64,000 nt of DNA from JADKFD01 sp050250665 (GCA_050250665.1 JBFWOF010000023.1:1-64000), one strand, 5' to 3'. Positions 9,996-19,535 are shown, numbered from the stretch's first letter. Notes: generated by a model from the sequence alone, not told the origin. Numbers and translations are program-made.

Positions 9996-10187
9996 AGGGA
10001 AGATCGGCGGCCAGTAAGTCGATACCCGAGCATAGTCGCCATCCCGGGTCGGCCACAGCGGTGCCTGCATCCGAAACGAATCTTTGCAGCTGCTGTCCGG
10101 CTCGACCTGCCGATGCGAGTCTGGCTGCCGACCGGGCACTGCACGCCGCCCAGACCTCCGGGCGCTACTACCTGCGGGGACACCACA

Positions 10188-11570
10188 CTAGCAATAGGGA
10201 TTGCCCGGTCGGCAACCCACGCTCTGACCATAGGAGCTGACCGAGCTGATGAACTGGGCAAAATCGGCATTGTCCTGGATCGAATAACCGCCTGCAGGCG
10301 CCGCGTAACTCGGCGGCGAATAGACACTGACGCCGGAATAGCCGCCGCTGTTCACCTGACCCGCGGAGCCCACAGCTGCCAGCGCCTGGGTCACGCCGTC
10401 CATGGCCGACAGGATGCTGCGCTGCAGCCAGTTTCTTTCCTTCGCGACCGGACCTGATCCGGCCGCCGGCAGCGAAGCGTTGTACATCTGGTAATAGGGC
10501 TGACACGCCGGTTCATAACCGTGATTCAGGCAGGCCTGCGCCAGCAGTTGTTGAGCCGCCGGGAAATCGGTAGCGCCGAAGCGATTCTGGGTTTTGGTCC
10601 AGGCCAGGTGGTAACAGCCCTGCTGATTGCCGATATCGCACTCGCCTTTCAGGTGATAGCTGATCAGATCGACATCACGCTCGCTGATCGGGGCCCCGCT
10701 GATGGCAATTCCCACCAATCCCAGGCAGGAGTAAGGCACCGCCCAGCCGCAGGCCATGCGCAGATCCGGCAGTGCGCGCGACAGATCGCGCGTCACCGCC
10801 TTTCCGGCATAACGCAGGCGCCCGGCGTTGTAGCAGCCATGGTACTCGCCGTATCGGCAGGACAGATCGTACAACTCCAGCGCCTGCAGCGGACGACCGT
10901 CTCGCTCCACTGCCAGGGCTTCATCGGTGAGCTTTCTCGACAGCGCAATACGCAGGTCGGCGGCACCCTCAAGCCCCCCCTGCTCAGCCCGGGCATAACC
11001 ATCCAGCGCAGCGGCAATGTTGCGATCCATGCCCAGCGCATGCTCCTGCGCATAGGCCAGTGCCATCTGCGCCTGCGGAATGCTCTGGTCGGCCGCCAAT
11101 TGCATGAAACGGATGCCCTCGACCGGGTCGGCAACCACACCATCGCCCAGCAACAGCAGTTGCCCGGCGTTGTATGCGGCCTTGCCATAGCCAGCCAGCG
11201 CAGCCCGACGGTAGTACTGCAAAGCGAGCGGATGATCGACCGCTACCGCGATCCCCCGATCGTGATACAGCCCAAGGTTGTACAGCGCGCCAGGATGATT
11301 CTGTGCGGCTGCCCGCTCGAACCAGCGCTTCGCGACGGCCTTGGATTCAGCCACCCCCTGACCGCTGGCATACATGCTGCCCACCGTGAACTGGGCAGCC
11401 GCGTGGCCGGCATCGGCAGCGGTCCGGAGCAGCGGCAGCGCTCCCGCATAGTCGCCCGATTTGCCTAGCGCCATGCCCTGCTGGTAGAGCTCATCCGGGT
11501 TGTCCGGCAGCGCCGATAGCCCCGACGCGGCAGGCCAGAGCCACAGGACCAGCAGGGCGATCAGACGCAT
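10188..11570 (-). CDS. Secreted Sel1-repeat protein
   Basis: 460 residues. The ATG at 11570 has CGGAGG six bases upstream and opens a clear signal peptide (MRLIALLVLWLWPAASGLSA), so upstream in-frame starts are rejected. Residues about 50-200 hold at least four Sel1-like (SLR) repeats of about 36 residues with the A..LG..Y..G.GV..D...A..W...AA pattern. A second, more diverged helical-repeat half contains many Cys (YDLSCRYGEYHGCYNAG), then a Gly/Ser/Tyr-rich C-terminal tail. Sel1 proteins act as protein-interaction scaffolds. The Cys pattern suggests disulfides in the periplasm. A partner is not evident from the neighbours. Confidence 0.8.
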   Translation of the reverse strand: MRLIALLVLWLWPAASGLSALPDNPDELYQQGMALGKSGDYAGALPLLRTAADAGHAAAQFTVGSMYASGQGVAESKAVAKRWFERAAAQNHPGALYNLGLYHDRGIAVAVDHPLALQYYRRAALAGYGKAAYNAGQLLLLGDGVVADPVEGIRFMQLAADQSIPQAQMALAYAQEHALGMDRNIAAALDGYARAEQGGLEGAADLRIALSRKLTDEALAVERDGRPLQALELYDLSCRYGEYHGCYNAGRLRYAGKAVTRDLSRALPDLRMACGWAVPYSCLGLVGIAISGAPISERDVDLISYHLKGECDIGNQQGCYHLAWTKTQNRFGATDFPAAQQLLAQACLNHGYEPACQPYYQMYNASLPAAGSGPVAKERNWLQRSILSAMDGVTQALAAVGSAGQVNSGGYSGVSVYSPPSYAAPAGGYSIQDNADFAQFISSVSSYGQSVGCRPGNPYC

Positions 11571-12008
11571 CGGGGCCTCCGAGGGTAATTCTCGATGGCG
11601 TGATTCTCGCATCCACAAGAGCATTGGAATGCTGGTATCGGCAGCACCTCCAGTTTCACCAGGAACTGCGCGGGACCTTTGACCGGCGTCATCTCGAGTC
11701 GCGTCTATCGTCCCTGCCTACGGGCCATGAATCGCCAGCTTGCCTGTAGGAGCGACCTCGCGATGAGACCCAAGAGCGCTTGTTCACGCGGAGGCGCGGA
11801 GGCCGCGGAGAAAGGCCAAGCGCACTCGGTGGCGACTGCACATCTCCGCGTTCTCCGCGCCTCCGCGTGAGACATCCGGCCGGAACCTGTGGATCGCTGC
11901 TTTGGATGGCGCCGCGCTGCGGCGCGGCCTCACCGCCTGGCGAGCGCTGCGCGCACTTCGGGCTACACCAAGCTGACGGATAAAGCCCCAGCCGTTATGA
12001 TGGGTGGC
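11571..12008. other. Gene-free interval with inverted repeats
   Basis: Holds the inverted repeat at 11784-11870, a single 'TGTAGGAGCGACC' REP-like core near 11744, and at 11941-11966 an inverted partial copy (CGCTGCGCGCACTTCGGGCT) of the 90-bp element found at 39857 and 42206. No coding frame is convincing before the reductase start. Confidence 0.5.
11784..11870. repeat. Inverted repeat, 28-base arms
   Basis: The left arm (11784-11811, TCACGCGGAGGCGCGGAG...) and the reverse complement of the right arm (11843-11870) are the same over 28 bases except for a few mismatches near the inner end. They enclose 31 bases. Purine-rich 'GCGGAGGCGCGGAG' palindromes of this type recur between genes in many bacteria. 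It could form a long hairpin and lies downstream of neither flanking gene, between two divergent genes. Confidence 0.7.
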
Positions 12009-12908
12009 ATGGACGCTCATCGACGCCAGTTGCTGCAGTTCATGCTCGCCGCAGGTGTGTTGCCCTCGCTCCCCCTGCTGGCAGCTACTCCCAAGCTCTT
12101 GACGCGCGGGATTCCCGGCACCACAGAGCAACTTCCAGTGGTCGGGCTCGGCACCTGGCGCGCCTTTGACGTGCCACGTCGTGGCCAGAGCACACGCGAG
12201 GCTCAGGCGGCACTGGAAACCCTGGTCAGACTCGGCGGACGCGTAGTCGATACCTCACCGATGTACGGGCGCGCCGAGGAAACAGTCGGGCGCCTGGGCG
12301 AGGATCTGGGCGACAAGCTGTTCGTCGCCACCAAGATCTGGACCACCGGTGCGGCCGAGGGCAAAAAGCAACTGGCGGAGTCGTTCAAACGCTTGCGTCG
12401 GCCCAAGCTGGATCTGGTACAGGTCCACAATCTGCTGGATGCGGGTGTGCATCTGAAGACACTGCGAGCCGAAAAGGAAGCTGGGCGCATTCGCTACATT
12501 GGTCTCACCCACTATCGCGCCAGTGCCCACGGCGATCTGATGCGCTGGATGCGCAATGAGCGGCCGGACTTCATCCAGGTCAATTACTCGTTGCAGGAGC
12601 CGGAAGCCGGCGCCGAAGTCCTGCCGCTGGCGGCCGAGCTTGGCATTGCGGTACTGATCAATCGGCCCTTTGCCGAGGGCCAGCTCTTCGATGCCGTGAA
12701 CAACCGCGGCGTGCCGCGCTGGGCACGCGAGGAACTCGGCTGCCAGAGCTGGGCACAGATCTTCCTGAAATGGATTCTGGCCGAACCCGCTGTCACCTGT
12801 GTGCTCACGGGCACCCGCGACGTAGACCATCTGGCCGACAGTCTGGGTGCAGCTTCCTCGCCATTGCCGAATGCCGAACAGCGGCAGCGGCTGCAGGCCT
12901 TGCTGTAA
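12009..12908 (+). CDS. Aldo/keto reductase with Tat-type signal
   Basis: 299 residues from the ATG at 12009; ATGs at 11997 and 12000 are close alternatives. The N-terminus HRRQLLQFMLAAGVLPSLPL looks like a twin-arginine signal, pointing to export of the folded, cofactor-loaded enzyme. The AKR barrel follows with the full catalytic tetrad: Asp and Tyr in VVDTSPMYGRAEE, Lys in FVATKIW, His in LVQVHN. The C-terminal SWAQIFLKWIL and the SLG dinucleotide-site region are present. It should reduce carbonyls with NAD(P)H in the periplasm; the substrate is not predictable. It stands alone between divergent and unrelated genes. Confidence 0.82.
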   Translation: MDAHRRQLLQFMLAAGVLPSLPLLAATPKLLTRGIPGTTEQLPVVGLGTWRAFDVPRRGQSTREAQAALETLVRLGGRVVDTSPMYGRAEETVGRLGEDLGDKLFVATKIWTTGAAEGKKQLAESFKRLRRPKLDLVQVHNLLDAGVHLKTLRAEKEAGRIRYIGLTHYRASAHGDLMRWMRNERPDFIQVNYSLQEPEAGAEVLPLAAELGIAVLINRPFAEGQLFDAVNNRGVPRWAREELGCQSWAQIFLKWILAEPAVTCVLTGTRDVDHLADSLGAASSPLPNAEQRQRLQALL

Positions 12909-12999
12909 TCTCTTCCCCCGGATCGCGCATCACTGCACGGACGCCGGCGCCGCCAGCCGGCCGCGCGTGCGCGCCTGGTATTTCTGAGGCGAGGGCTGC

Positions 13000-14556
13000 A
13001 TGAACCGTAGTGACTTTCTTTCGCCCGCAGCCATTGCCCGCCTGTCCCCGGCCGTCAAACTGCTGTCGCTGGCACTGATTCTGGCCTGGCTGCTGGTCTT
13101 TCTCGCCATCGGCTACCCGTGGACTATGGTCGGCAGTTCCTTCGACGCACTCAGCTATCTGTGGATGGCGGATGCACTCAGCCATGGTGTGTCCAGTCCC
13201 GAGGCCGCCTTCGGCTCGCATCTGTTGTTCCATGGCCGCTTGCCACCCGGCTATCCGATATATCTCTCGGCCTTCGGCGCCGGCGTCGACGCCGAAGGCA
13301 TGTGGCGGGCCAATCTGGCCCAGATCGCTGCAGTTCTGGCGATGGCCGGGCTGCTCTGCGCCTATGTCTGGAAGCGCACCAGTTCAGGGCTGGTAGTACT
13401 GCTCGCAGCCATGTACGTGCTGGCGCACCCGATGATCACGCCATGGTCCTTCGAACTGTTTTCAGAACCGCTCTACACCGGCCTGCTCCTGGCTGTATGC
13501 CTGGTTGCCGCCAACGAGCAACTGCCCCGGGCATGGCTTTGGGCGGCCTTGCTGCTCGGCGTTGCCTGCCTGGTCCGATCGATGGGACTGGTACTGATAC
13601 CGGCTCTGGTCTGGTGGCTGGCGCGCCAGTCCTGGCCGCGGGCGGTGCTCGCTGGCATCGTCGCGGCCACGCCCACGCTGATCTGGTCGCTGCTGAAGGG
13701 GCCGCCGGGCGAGGGAACTGGCGCCTCCTATCTGGCCCAGTTGCAGATGCAGCTGGCTGGGGCCGGCGGTCAATGGCTGGAATTCGTGCTGACCCAGGCC
13801 GCCAGCCTGATCCGGTCGGTGGCACCTGGGGCTCTGCCCGAGTCGCTGCGCCTGCTTCTGGGCTCAGTCCTGCTGCTGCTGTTCTTCCATCTCGCCTGGC
13901 GTGAACGCCGCAGCCCGACGCTGGAGACGCTGTTCGTGCTGGCGACGCTGGCGATACTCGCCATCTGGCCGTTTCCGGGCTATCTGGACCGACTCAGCGG
14001 CCCGGTCGTGCCACTGCTGCTGGTGGCCGTCATTGGCACCGCCGGATCCGGACATGCCGAGGAAGTGGCACGGAACTCGAGAATCGGGTGGATCGGCGGC
14101 AGCGCCCTGGTGATCATGCTGTCGATGCTGATGACGCTGGCCAAGCTTGGCCAACCCTCCATCAGAAACGCGGAAGCCGAACTGCAGCCCTTCAGCCGCA
14201 ATGCTTCAGTGCTGGATGCCGAAGACCCCACCTTTGTCGCCCAGGTGCACCTGGCCAGTTCGCTGGCGGCTCGCGGGCTGTCCGATCAGGTCCCGGCTGG
14301 GCAGTGTGTCAGCACCACCTTTGGCTATTGGGTGCGCTTGTTCTCGCCGGTTCCAGTCAAGAACACCGTCGATCCGTTTTCCTGGCGCGACAACCCCTGT
14401 CGATTCATTTTTCTGATCAATCTGGCGTCGCCACGCGATGGGTTCAGCGGCATCTACCCGATGCCCCTGCCGCCGGAGCAGTATTCGCTGGTGTTCGTGT
14501 CCCGGGAGACACCGGAAAAGCCCATGCTCGCTGCCATGATCGAGCGCCCGAACTGA
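13000..14556 (+). CDS. Polytopic membrane protein, GT-C glycosyltransferase-like
   Basis: 518 residues; the ATG is preceded by GAGGCGAGG. About ten hydrophobic helices can be read, the first at 22-42 (LLSLALILAWLLVFLAIGYP). An acidic loop follows helix 1 (SFDALSYLWMADALSHG), and a soluble C-terminal part starts near residue 400. That arrangement, with an acidic residue in the first periplasmic loop, is typical of GT-C enzymes such as the ArnT/PMT-like family, which use polyprenyl-linked sugars. No diagnostic motif goes further, so the donor and acceptor are unknown and a non-catalytic membrane protein cannot be excluded. Confidence 0.6.
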   Translation: MNRSDFLSPAAIARLSPAVKLLSLALILAWLLVFLAIGYPWTMVGSSFDALSYLWMADALSHGVSSPEAAFGSHLLFHGRLPPGYPIYLSAFGAGVDAEGMWRANLAQIAAVLAMAGLLCAYVWKRTSSGLVVLLAAMYVLAHPMITPWSFELFSEPLYTGLLLAVCLVAANEQLPRAWLWAALLLGVACLVRSMGLVLIPALVWWLARQSWPRAVLAGIVAATPTLIWSLLKGPPGEGTGASYLAQLQMQLAGAGGQWLEFVLTQAASLIRSVAPGALPESLRLLLGSVLLLLFFHLAWRERRSPTLETLFVLATLAILAIWPFPGYLDRLSGPVVPLLLVAVIGTAGSGHAEEVARNSRIGWIGGSALVIMLSMLMTLAKLGQPSIRNAEAELQPFSRNASVLDAEDPTFVAQVHLASSLAARGLSDQVPAGQCVSTTFGYWVRLFSPVPVKNTVDPFSWRDNPCRFIFLINLASPRDGFSGIYPMPLPPEQYSLVFVSRETPEKPMLAAMIERPN

Positions 14557-14631
14557 GCGACGACTTCACTCGGCGCAAACACCCAACTCAGCCAGTCTGG
14601 GTGTCGAGCCCCACCGATACAAGGATTCCCC

Positions 14632-16209
14632 ATGCAAAAATCAACCGCGCCCGCTACTCAACCGACGCTCCAGATCCGACCTGCGCGCTCTGCCGATGTG
14701 CTCGGCATCGTGGCGCTATCCGCCCGGGTTTACGGCGAGGAATTCTGCTACACCAGTGAAATGGTCCACGGCCAGCTCTCGCACTTTCCGCAAGGGCAGT
14801 TCGTCGCCGAACTTGAGGGCAAGATCGTCGGCTATTGCGCGACCTTTCGCGTCAGCGAGGAGATTGCCCTCAGCCCGCACACCTGGCGCACCATTACCGG
14901 CGGTGGCTTTGCCTCGCGCCACGATGCCGAAGGCGACTGGCTGTACGGCATGGAAGTCTGCGTGGATCCAGCCCACCGTGGGCTGCGCCTGGGCCGACGC
15001 CTGTACGACGCCCGCAAGAGACTCTGTACCAGCCTCGGGCTCAAGGGCATCGTCTTCGGCGGACGCCTGCCGGGCTTGTCACGTCGCATCAAGAAGTATG
15101 GTTCAGCCGAAGCCTATGTCGAGGCCGTGGTCCAGGATCGGGTGCGCGATGGCACGCTGAGTTTTCAGCTGCGCAACGGTTACAGCCTGCTCGGTCTGCT
15201 GAAGAACTATCTGCCCTCCGATCGCGAGTCGCTGGGCTGGGCCGCGCACCTGGTCTGGCGCAATCCGGGTCGCGCCGAGCACCCGGCCATCGCCAGGGTG
15301 CAGGATGGCGGCAAGTTGCCCGATGTAGTGCGTGTGGCGACGGTGCAGTATCAGCAACGACGCATTGCCAGCTTCGACCAGTTTGCCGCGCAGGTGGAGT
15401 ACTTTGTCGATGTGGCGGCCGATTACAACGCCGATTTCGTGGTCTTCCCCGAGTTGATCACGCTGCAACTGCTGAGCGTCGAGAACGCGCCGCTGTCACC
15501 AGCCGACTCGATACGCTCGTTGACCAGCTACACCCAGGTCTATGGCGACATGCTGACGCGCCTGGCGGTGCGCTACAACATCAACATCATCGGCGGCACC
15601 CATCCTACCCACATGCCGGATGGCGATATCCACAACAACTGCTATGTGGCGCTGCGTGATGGTTCCCTGCACGTGCGCGAGAAGCTGCATCCGACGCCGA
15701 ATGAGCGGCGCTGGTGGAAGATCAGTGGCGGCGAAGGCGCGCAGACCATCATGACCGACTGCGGACCGATCGGCATCATGATCTGCTACGACAGTGAATT
15801 CCCGGAGCTCGGCCGACATCTGACCGATCAGGGTGCCCTGCTGCTGTTCGTGCCCTTCTGCACCGATGTGCGTCAGGGCTATTTGCGGGTGCGCTATTCC
15901 TGCGCCGCCCGAGCGGTCGAGAATCAAGTCTACGTGGTGCTGTCCGGCAATGTCGGCAATCTGCCCGGCGTCAACAATTTCGATATCCAGTACGCCCAGA
16001 GCTGCATCCTGACGCCCTGCGACTTCCATTTCGCCCCTGAAGGCGTCGCTGCCGACACCACGCCGAATGTGGAAGCGGTGGCCTTCGCCGATCTGCGCAT
16101 CGACGCCCTGCTGCAGGCACGGGCCTCGGGCTCGGTGCAGAATCTGAAGGATCGACGCCACGATCTTTACCAGCTGAACTGGCGCAAGCATCAGGCCACG
16201 CCCGAATAA
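14632..16209 (+). CDS. GNAT acetyltransferase fused to a carbon-nitrogen hydrolase
   Basis: 525 residues. Residues 14-220 are a GNAT fold with the acetyl-CoA loop in VCVDPAHRGLRLGRRLYDAR. Residues 235-500 are a nitrilase-superfamily domain with the catalytic triad Glu274 (FVVFPELI), Lys351 (REKLHPTPNE) and Cys385 (GIMICYDSEFPE). The two-domain architecture is known in proteobacteria as a bifunctional GNAT/carbon-nitrogen hydrolase, but the substrate has not been settled. All key residues are present, so both halves should be active. It stands alone; the next gene starts 81 bp later with its own ribosome site. Confidence 0.9.
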   Translation: MQKSTAPATQPTLQIRPARSADVLGIVALSARVYGEEFCYTSEMVHGQLSHFPQGQFVAELEGKIVGYCATFRVSEEIALSPHTWRTITGGGFASRHDAEGDWLYGMEVCVDPAHRGLRLGRRLYDARKRLCTSLGLKGIVFGGRLPGLSRRIKKYGSAEAYVEAVVQDRVRDGTLSFQLRNGYSLLGLLKNYLPSDRESLGWAAHLVWRNPGRAEHPAIARVQDGGKLPDVVRVATVQYQQRRIASFDQFAAQVEYFVDVAADYNADFVVFPELITLQLLSVENAPLSPADSIRSLTSYTQVYGDMLTRLAVRYNINIIGGTHPTHMPDGDIHNNCYVALRDGSLHVREKLHPTPNERRWWKISGGEGAQTIMTDCGPIGIMICYDSEFPELGRHLTDQGALLLFVPFCTDVRQGYLRVRYSCAARAVENQVYVVLSGNVGNLPGVNNFDIQYAQSCILTPCDFHFAPEGVAADTTPNVEAVAFADLRIDALLQARASGSVQNLKDRRHDLYQLNWRKHQATPE

Positions 16210-16290
16210 GCGGCACCGGGGAACTTCCGGCTTTACCTTCCGTCTCATTGTGCGCGACATGGGTCGCGTGCAATGACGATCGGAGAATCG

Positions 16291-17493
16291 ATGAAACAGA
16301 CGCTGCGGGATCTGGCCATACTGGCTGCATTGGCATTCACCAACTCCGCGATCGCCGGCCTGCCCGGCAGCATGAGCGGAACCTGGTACAACCCGGCCCA
16401 GTCCGGCCATGGCCTGAGTCTGGACGTGCTTGCGGCAGATCGTGCCGTCGCCATCTGGCATGTTTTCGACGTCGACGGGCAACCGGTGACCCTGTACATC
16501 GACGGCCGGCTGGATGGACGTCTTCTCAGCGGTCCAGTCTATGCACCCAAGGGCATGCGCTTCGGCAGCTTTGATCCGGCCCAGTTGCAGCTGCCGGTCT
16601 GGGGACAGGTGAACATCGAATTTGCCAGCTGCAACGAGGCACTCTTGAGTTGGACCAGCACCCAGCCCGGATTTCCGGCAGGGCAGATGACGGTCGTCAG
16701 ACTCACGCAGGCTGCAGGACAGAGCTGCGATCTGCCGCCCGAGAACTTCTTGCCGGTTGAGTCCTTCGAGGGCCAAATGGAGGCCAGCGACACCCGGCCG
16801 GCCACGGAGCTTGAGGGAATCGTCGACCGCGAGGGCCGACTGTGGGGTTTCGAACGCAGTCTGCGAGAGGCCACGCAACCCTTGCCTGTTCCGGGGCCTA
16901 CCTGGGTGGGGGCATATTCGCCGCGGGTGATACGAATTGAGCCGGTTGCGGTTGAAGGTAGTGTCATCAGCGCCCGCAGTGTCCTGTATTCTGCGCACGC
17001 CTTCTGGGGACCGATCAGTCTGGATGTCGTGGACGGCTCGGGAAGCTGGCGCGCCGATACCGGCACGGGCTTGCGCGGACAGTTCGACGCTGCTGCCCAC
17101 AATGTCGGGGTGCAGACCTGGCGACCACAGGGCCTGAGCGGCTCGCGACGGGTGGCTCCGGTTGATTTGGCGCTGCTGCAGGGTGCGTACGACTTCACCT
17201 TGCGTGGGCAGTTCTTTGAATTTCCTGCGACCGTCGTGATCCACGCCAACGGCAATCTTTGCATGGGGCCAGGAAATGGCGCCGACCCTGAAAATTGCCA
17301 GTTCGAAGGGACCGTCCTGGCTCCGGAAGGTCAGTACGGACTGCTGGAGTTCAGCGCCACCGATCGCTCCAGACCGGCGCTGGCCGCCTACCAGGGACGC
17401 GCCTGGCTGAAGGAAGACGATCTCGGCCGCGAACTGATCATGGTGGGCGACAATGGCACTGTGGGCCTGCTGGTCACCGCGAGACCCCGCTGA
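16291..17493 (+). CDS. Secreted protein with a WxNPxxSGxG domain
   Basis: 400 residues; the ATG at 16291 has GGAG seven bases upstream and opens a signal peptide (LAILAALAFTNSAIAG). The mature start contains GTWYNPAQSGHGLSLDVL, then AIWHVFDVDGQPVTLYIDG. The same two-part motif occurs twice at the C-terminus of the BNR protein at 52604. The remainder is beta-rich without a family I recognise; a second half begins near residue 200 (WVGAYSPRVIRIEPV). It is probably periplasmic or extracellular. Function unknown. Confidence 0.65.
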   Translation: MKQTLRDLAILAALAFTNSAIAGLPGSMSGTWYNPAQSGHGLSLDVLAADRAVAIWHVFDVDGQPVTLYIDGRLDGRLLSGPVYAPKGMRFGSFDPAQLQLPVWGQVNIEFASCNEALLSWTSTQPGFPAGQMTVVRLTQAAGQSCDLPPENFLPVESFEGQMEASDTRPATELEGIVDREGRLWGFERSLREATQPLPVPGPTWVGAYSPRVIRIEPVAVEGSVISARSVLYSAHAFWGPISLDVVDGSGSWRADTGTGLRGQFDAAAHNVGVQTWRPQGLSGSRRVAPVDLALLQGAYDFTLRGQFFEFPATVVIHANGNLCMGPGNGADPENCQFEGTVLAPEGQYGLLEFSATDRSRPALAAYQGRAWLKEDDLGRELIMVGDNGTVGLLVTARPR

Positions 17494-17576
17494 CACCGTC
17501 GGATCGCGATGCCTCCGATCTGCAAGCCGATCGGAGTAGGATCGAGCGGGTACCCAACGATCAAAGGAGCAAAGCC

Positions 17577-18173
17577 ATGGGCGTTTTCAGTTTTCTGTCG
17601 TCTGCCGGATCCAAGTTGTTTGGCGGCAAGAAGCCTTCGGAAGTCCCCAATCTGCAGTCGCTGATCCGCGATCACGTCGCGAAAATCGGGCTGCCGGACA
17701 AGCACATCCACTACTGGCTGGAAGACGAGGTCATGGTGGTGTCCGGCTGGGTCAACGACAAGCCAACGAAAGAGAAGGTGATCATCGCCGTCGGCAATGT
17801 CGAAGGCGTGGACAAGGTTGAGGATCGGCTGGTCGTGGGTGCCCCGCCAGCCGCCCTGACCAAGGCCGCGGATGGTCTGGTGCCCGCGGCAGGTGACGCA
17901 GCAACTGCGACGGTGACGGCCGAGGCACCGCTCGAAGCCGAGCAGCTGCCCACCCGCGAGCAGGCCGCCGAGCACGAGTGGAGCTCGCGCACGTACACCG
18001 TACAGAAGGGCGACACCCTGTCGAAGATTGCCAAGGAGGTCTACGGCAACGCCGGCAAGTATCCGATCATCTTTGAAGCCAACAAGCCGATGCTCTCGCA
18101 CCCCGACAAGATTTACCCCGGCCAGGTGCTGCGCATTCCGGCACTGGGCGAAGATGGCAAGCCGGTGGACTGA
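17577..18173 (+). CDS. BON-LysM protein, Kbp/YgaU-like
   Basis: 198 residues; the ATG has AAAGGAG eight bases upstream. A BON domain occupies about 20-90 (LIRDHVAKIGLPDKHIHYWL, then VVSGWVNDKPTKEKV and VEGVDKVEDRL). An Ala-rich linker of about 45 residues follows, then one LysM domain at about 138-190 (YTVQKGDTLSKIAKEVYG through YPGQVLRIP). Escherichia coli Kbp (YgaU) has the same BON-LysM order in 149 residues and binds K+ in the cytoplasm; the longer linker accounts for the extra size. No signal peptide is present, in line with Kbp. A strong terminator follows. Confidence 0.85.
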   Translation: MGVFSFLSSAGSKLFGGKKPSEVPNLQSLIRDHVAKIGLPDKHIHYWLEDEVMVVSGWVNDKPTKEKVIIAVGNVEGVDKVEDRLVVGAPPAALTKAADGLVPAAGDAATATVTAEAPLEAEQLPTREQAAEHEWSSRTYTVQKGDTLSKIAKEVYGNAGKYPIIFEANKPMLSHPDKIYPGQVLRIPALGEDGKPVD

Positions 18174-18181
18174 TCAGCTAT

Positions 18182-18216
18182 GGACGGCGGAATCGCCTGC
18201 GGCGGTTCCGCCGTCC
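18182..18216. terminator. Bidirectional hairpin terminator
   Basis: Perfect 11-bp arms GGACGGCGGAA / TTCCGCCGTCC with a 13-base loop sit 8 bases after the BON-LysM stop and 38 bases beyond the stop of the convergent DUF442 gene. The arms end in A and T runs that are short, so it would work for either strand only moderately well on sequence alone. Confidence 0.7.
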
Positions 18217-18254
18217 TTGCGCGTGGGTTGCGAACTGGTCGCTGTCTCTGGTGT

Positions 18255-18683
18255 TCAACCCAGCATCTGACTGATCGAGGCTTCCATCGCGGTCAGCCCC
18301 GCCCTTCGTCCCAGGGCCAGAGCTTCGGCCTTGCTCGCGCCGTGAATCCAGGCTGACGCCAGGGCCATCGCGGCGCCGACCCGGTTGCCTGATCGACAGT
18401 AAATCAGCACCTCACCGCGAGCCCTCGCGCGATTCAGGGCGGCATCGAACTCGCTCACCAGGGTCGGCGTCAGATCAGCGCTGCCAGCGACCGCCAACTG
18501 CAGATAGTCCATGCCGAGCCGGGCCGCGGCGGCACGCTCGTCGAAGTCATTGAACTCGCTCGGTGGCCGCAGATTGATCAGCGTGCGCACGCCCGATCGG
18601 GCCAGTTCAGCGAATTCCAGCTCCGTGGGCTGTCCACTGGAATAAAGCCCGGGCTCCACTTGCAGAAAATTGGCCGGTTTCAC
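18255..18683 (-). CDS. DUF442/TIGR01244 phosphatase-like sulfur-transfer protein
   Basis: 142 residues from a GTG at 18683 whose GTGA overlaps the stop of the TauE/SafE gene; GGGGGG lies just upstream, so translational coupling is likely. An upstream in-frame start at 18716 is therefore less likely. The domain is the TIGR01244 (DUF442) family, a dual-specificity-phosphatase fold: LYSSGQPTELEF, then RTLINLRPPSEF, then the P-loop-like VLIYCRSGNRVGAAMA with its catalytic Cys. In Xanthomonadales and Rhizobiales this domain is the N-terminal half of Blh, encoded next to a TauE/SafE exporter and controlled by the sulfide-responsive repressor BigR. Here the ETHE1 half is absent. Confidence 0.82.
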   Translation of the reverse strand: MKPANFLQVEPGLYSSGQPTELEFAELARSGVRTLINLRPPSEFNDFDERAAAARLGMDYLQLAVAGSADLTPTLVSEFDAALNRARARGEVLIYCRSGNRVGAAMALASAWIHGASKAEALALGRRAGLTAMEASISQMLG

Positions 18684-19462
18684 GATGCCCCCCAGAGTCT
18701 TGGCGCCTCGCGCCACAGCATGAACGCTCCCATCAGCACCAGCATCACGGCAAAGCCCTGCTTGAGCCTTTGTTGCGGCAGGCGCGACCCAAGCAGATTG
18801 CCGACCACGGCGCCGCTACCGCCGATCACGATGAACTGGGCTATTACCGTCCAATCCAGCTTCAGGTTCAGTGCCGACAACTGCAGCGCGTGTTTGATGA
18901 AGCCACTGTAGGCGTTGAGCGTGATCACCACCAGACTGGTGCCGATAGCCTGGCGCATGGCCAGACCGCCGAGTAGCACCAACGCCGGCACGATCAGAAA
19001 GCCACCGCCGATGCCAACGATGCCCGTGAGCAGTCCCACGGCCATGCCGTCGCGCACGATATAGCGACGACGCTGCGGCAAGGGCGTTGCGACTCCGTGC
19101 GCCGCCTGTGTCGCACCGCCGCGCAGCATTCGGGTGGCAGCGACCAGCATCACGCAGGCGAAAATCGTCAGCTGCAGGGCGCCGGGCAGGTATGCGGCGA
19201 GCTGCGAACCCGCGACGGTCGCGGCCATGCCCGGCAGACCAAACCAGAGCACGCTGCGCCAGACCACATCCCCGCGCCTGGCATAAGGAATGGCACCGAT
19301 CAGGGCGATGCTGCCGACGATGGCCAGAGAACCGGCGATGGCCAGCTTGTCGGGCTGCCCGACGGCATAGGTCAGGATCGGCACGGTCAGGATCGACCCC
19401 CCCGACCCGAGCAAGCCCAGCGACAGGCCGATCGCCAGAGCCCCGGCGATCACGATCCACAT
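18680..19462 (-). CDS. TauE/SafE-family sulfite exporter-like permease
   Basis: 260 residues with about eight membrane helices in two related halves. Each half starts with a Gly-rich motif: GLSLGLLGSGGSILTVPIL near the N-terminus and GLLTGIVGIGGGFLIVPALVLLG near residue 135. These are the signature of the TauE/SafE family, which exports sulfite or related sulfur anions. It is the first gene of the two-gene operon with the DUF442 protein. A BigR-like operator lies about 75 bp upstream of its start, so expression probably rises with sulfide or persulfide stress. The repressor itself is not in the window. Confidence 0.87.
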   Translation of the reverse strand: MWIVIAGALAIGLSLGLLGSGGSILTVPILTYAVGQPDKLAIAGSLAIVGSIALIGAIPYARRGDVVWRSVLWFGLPGMAATVAGSQLAAYLPGALQLTIFACVMLVAATRMLRGGATQAAHGVATPLPQRRRYIVRDGMAVGLLTGIVGIGGGFLIVPALVLLGGLAMRQAIGTSLVVITLNAYSGFIKHALQLSALNLKLDWTVIAQFIVIGGSGAVVGNLLGSRLPQQRLKQGFAVMLVLMGAFMLWREAPRLWGAS

Positions 19463-19535
19463 GGCAGACCCCGGCGGAACGGTTGCACTGCAGGCGTCAT
19501 GGTGGTTGGTAGCAGCCTCTGCTTCGGTCGTGCCA

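Noticed and set aside
15496..17496. Long minus-strand open frame of 666 codons
   Set aside because: It runs antisense to the GNAT-nitrilase and the 16291 gene, both with clear motifs. High GC leaves antisense frames open; its translation has no domain and an atypical composition.
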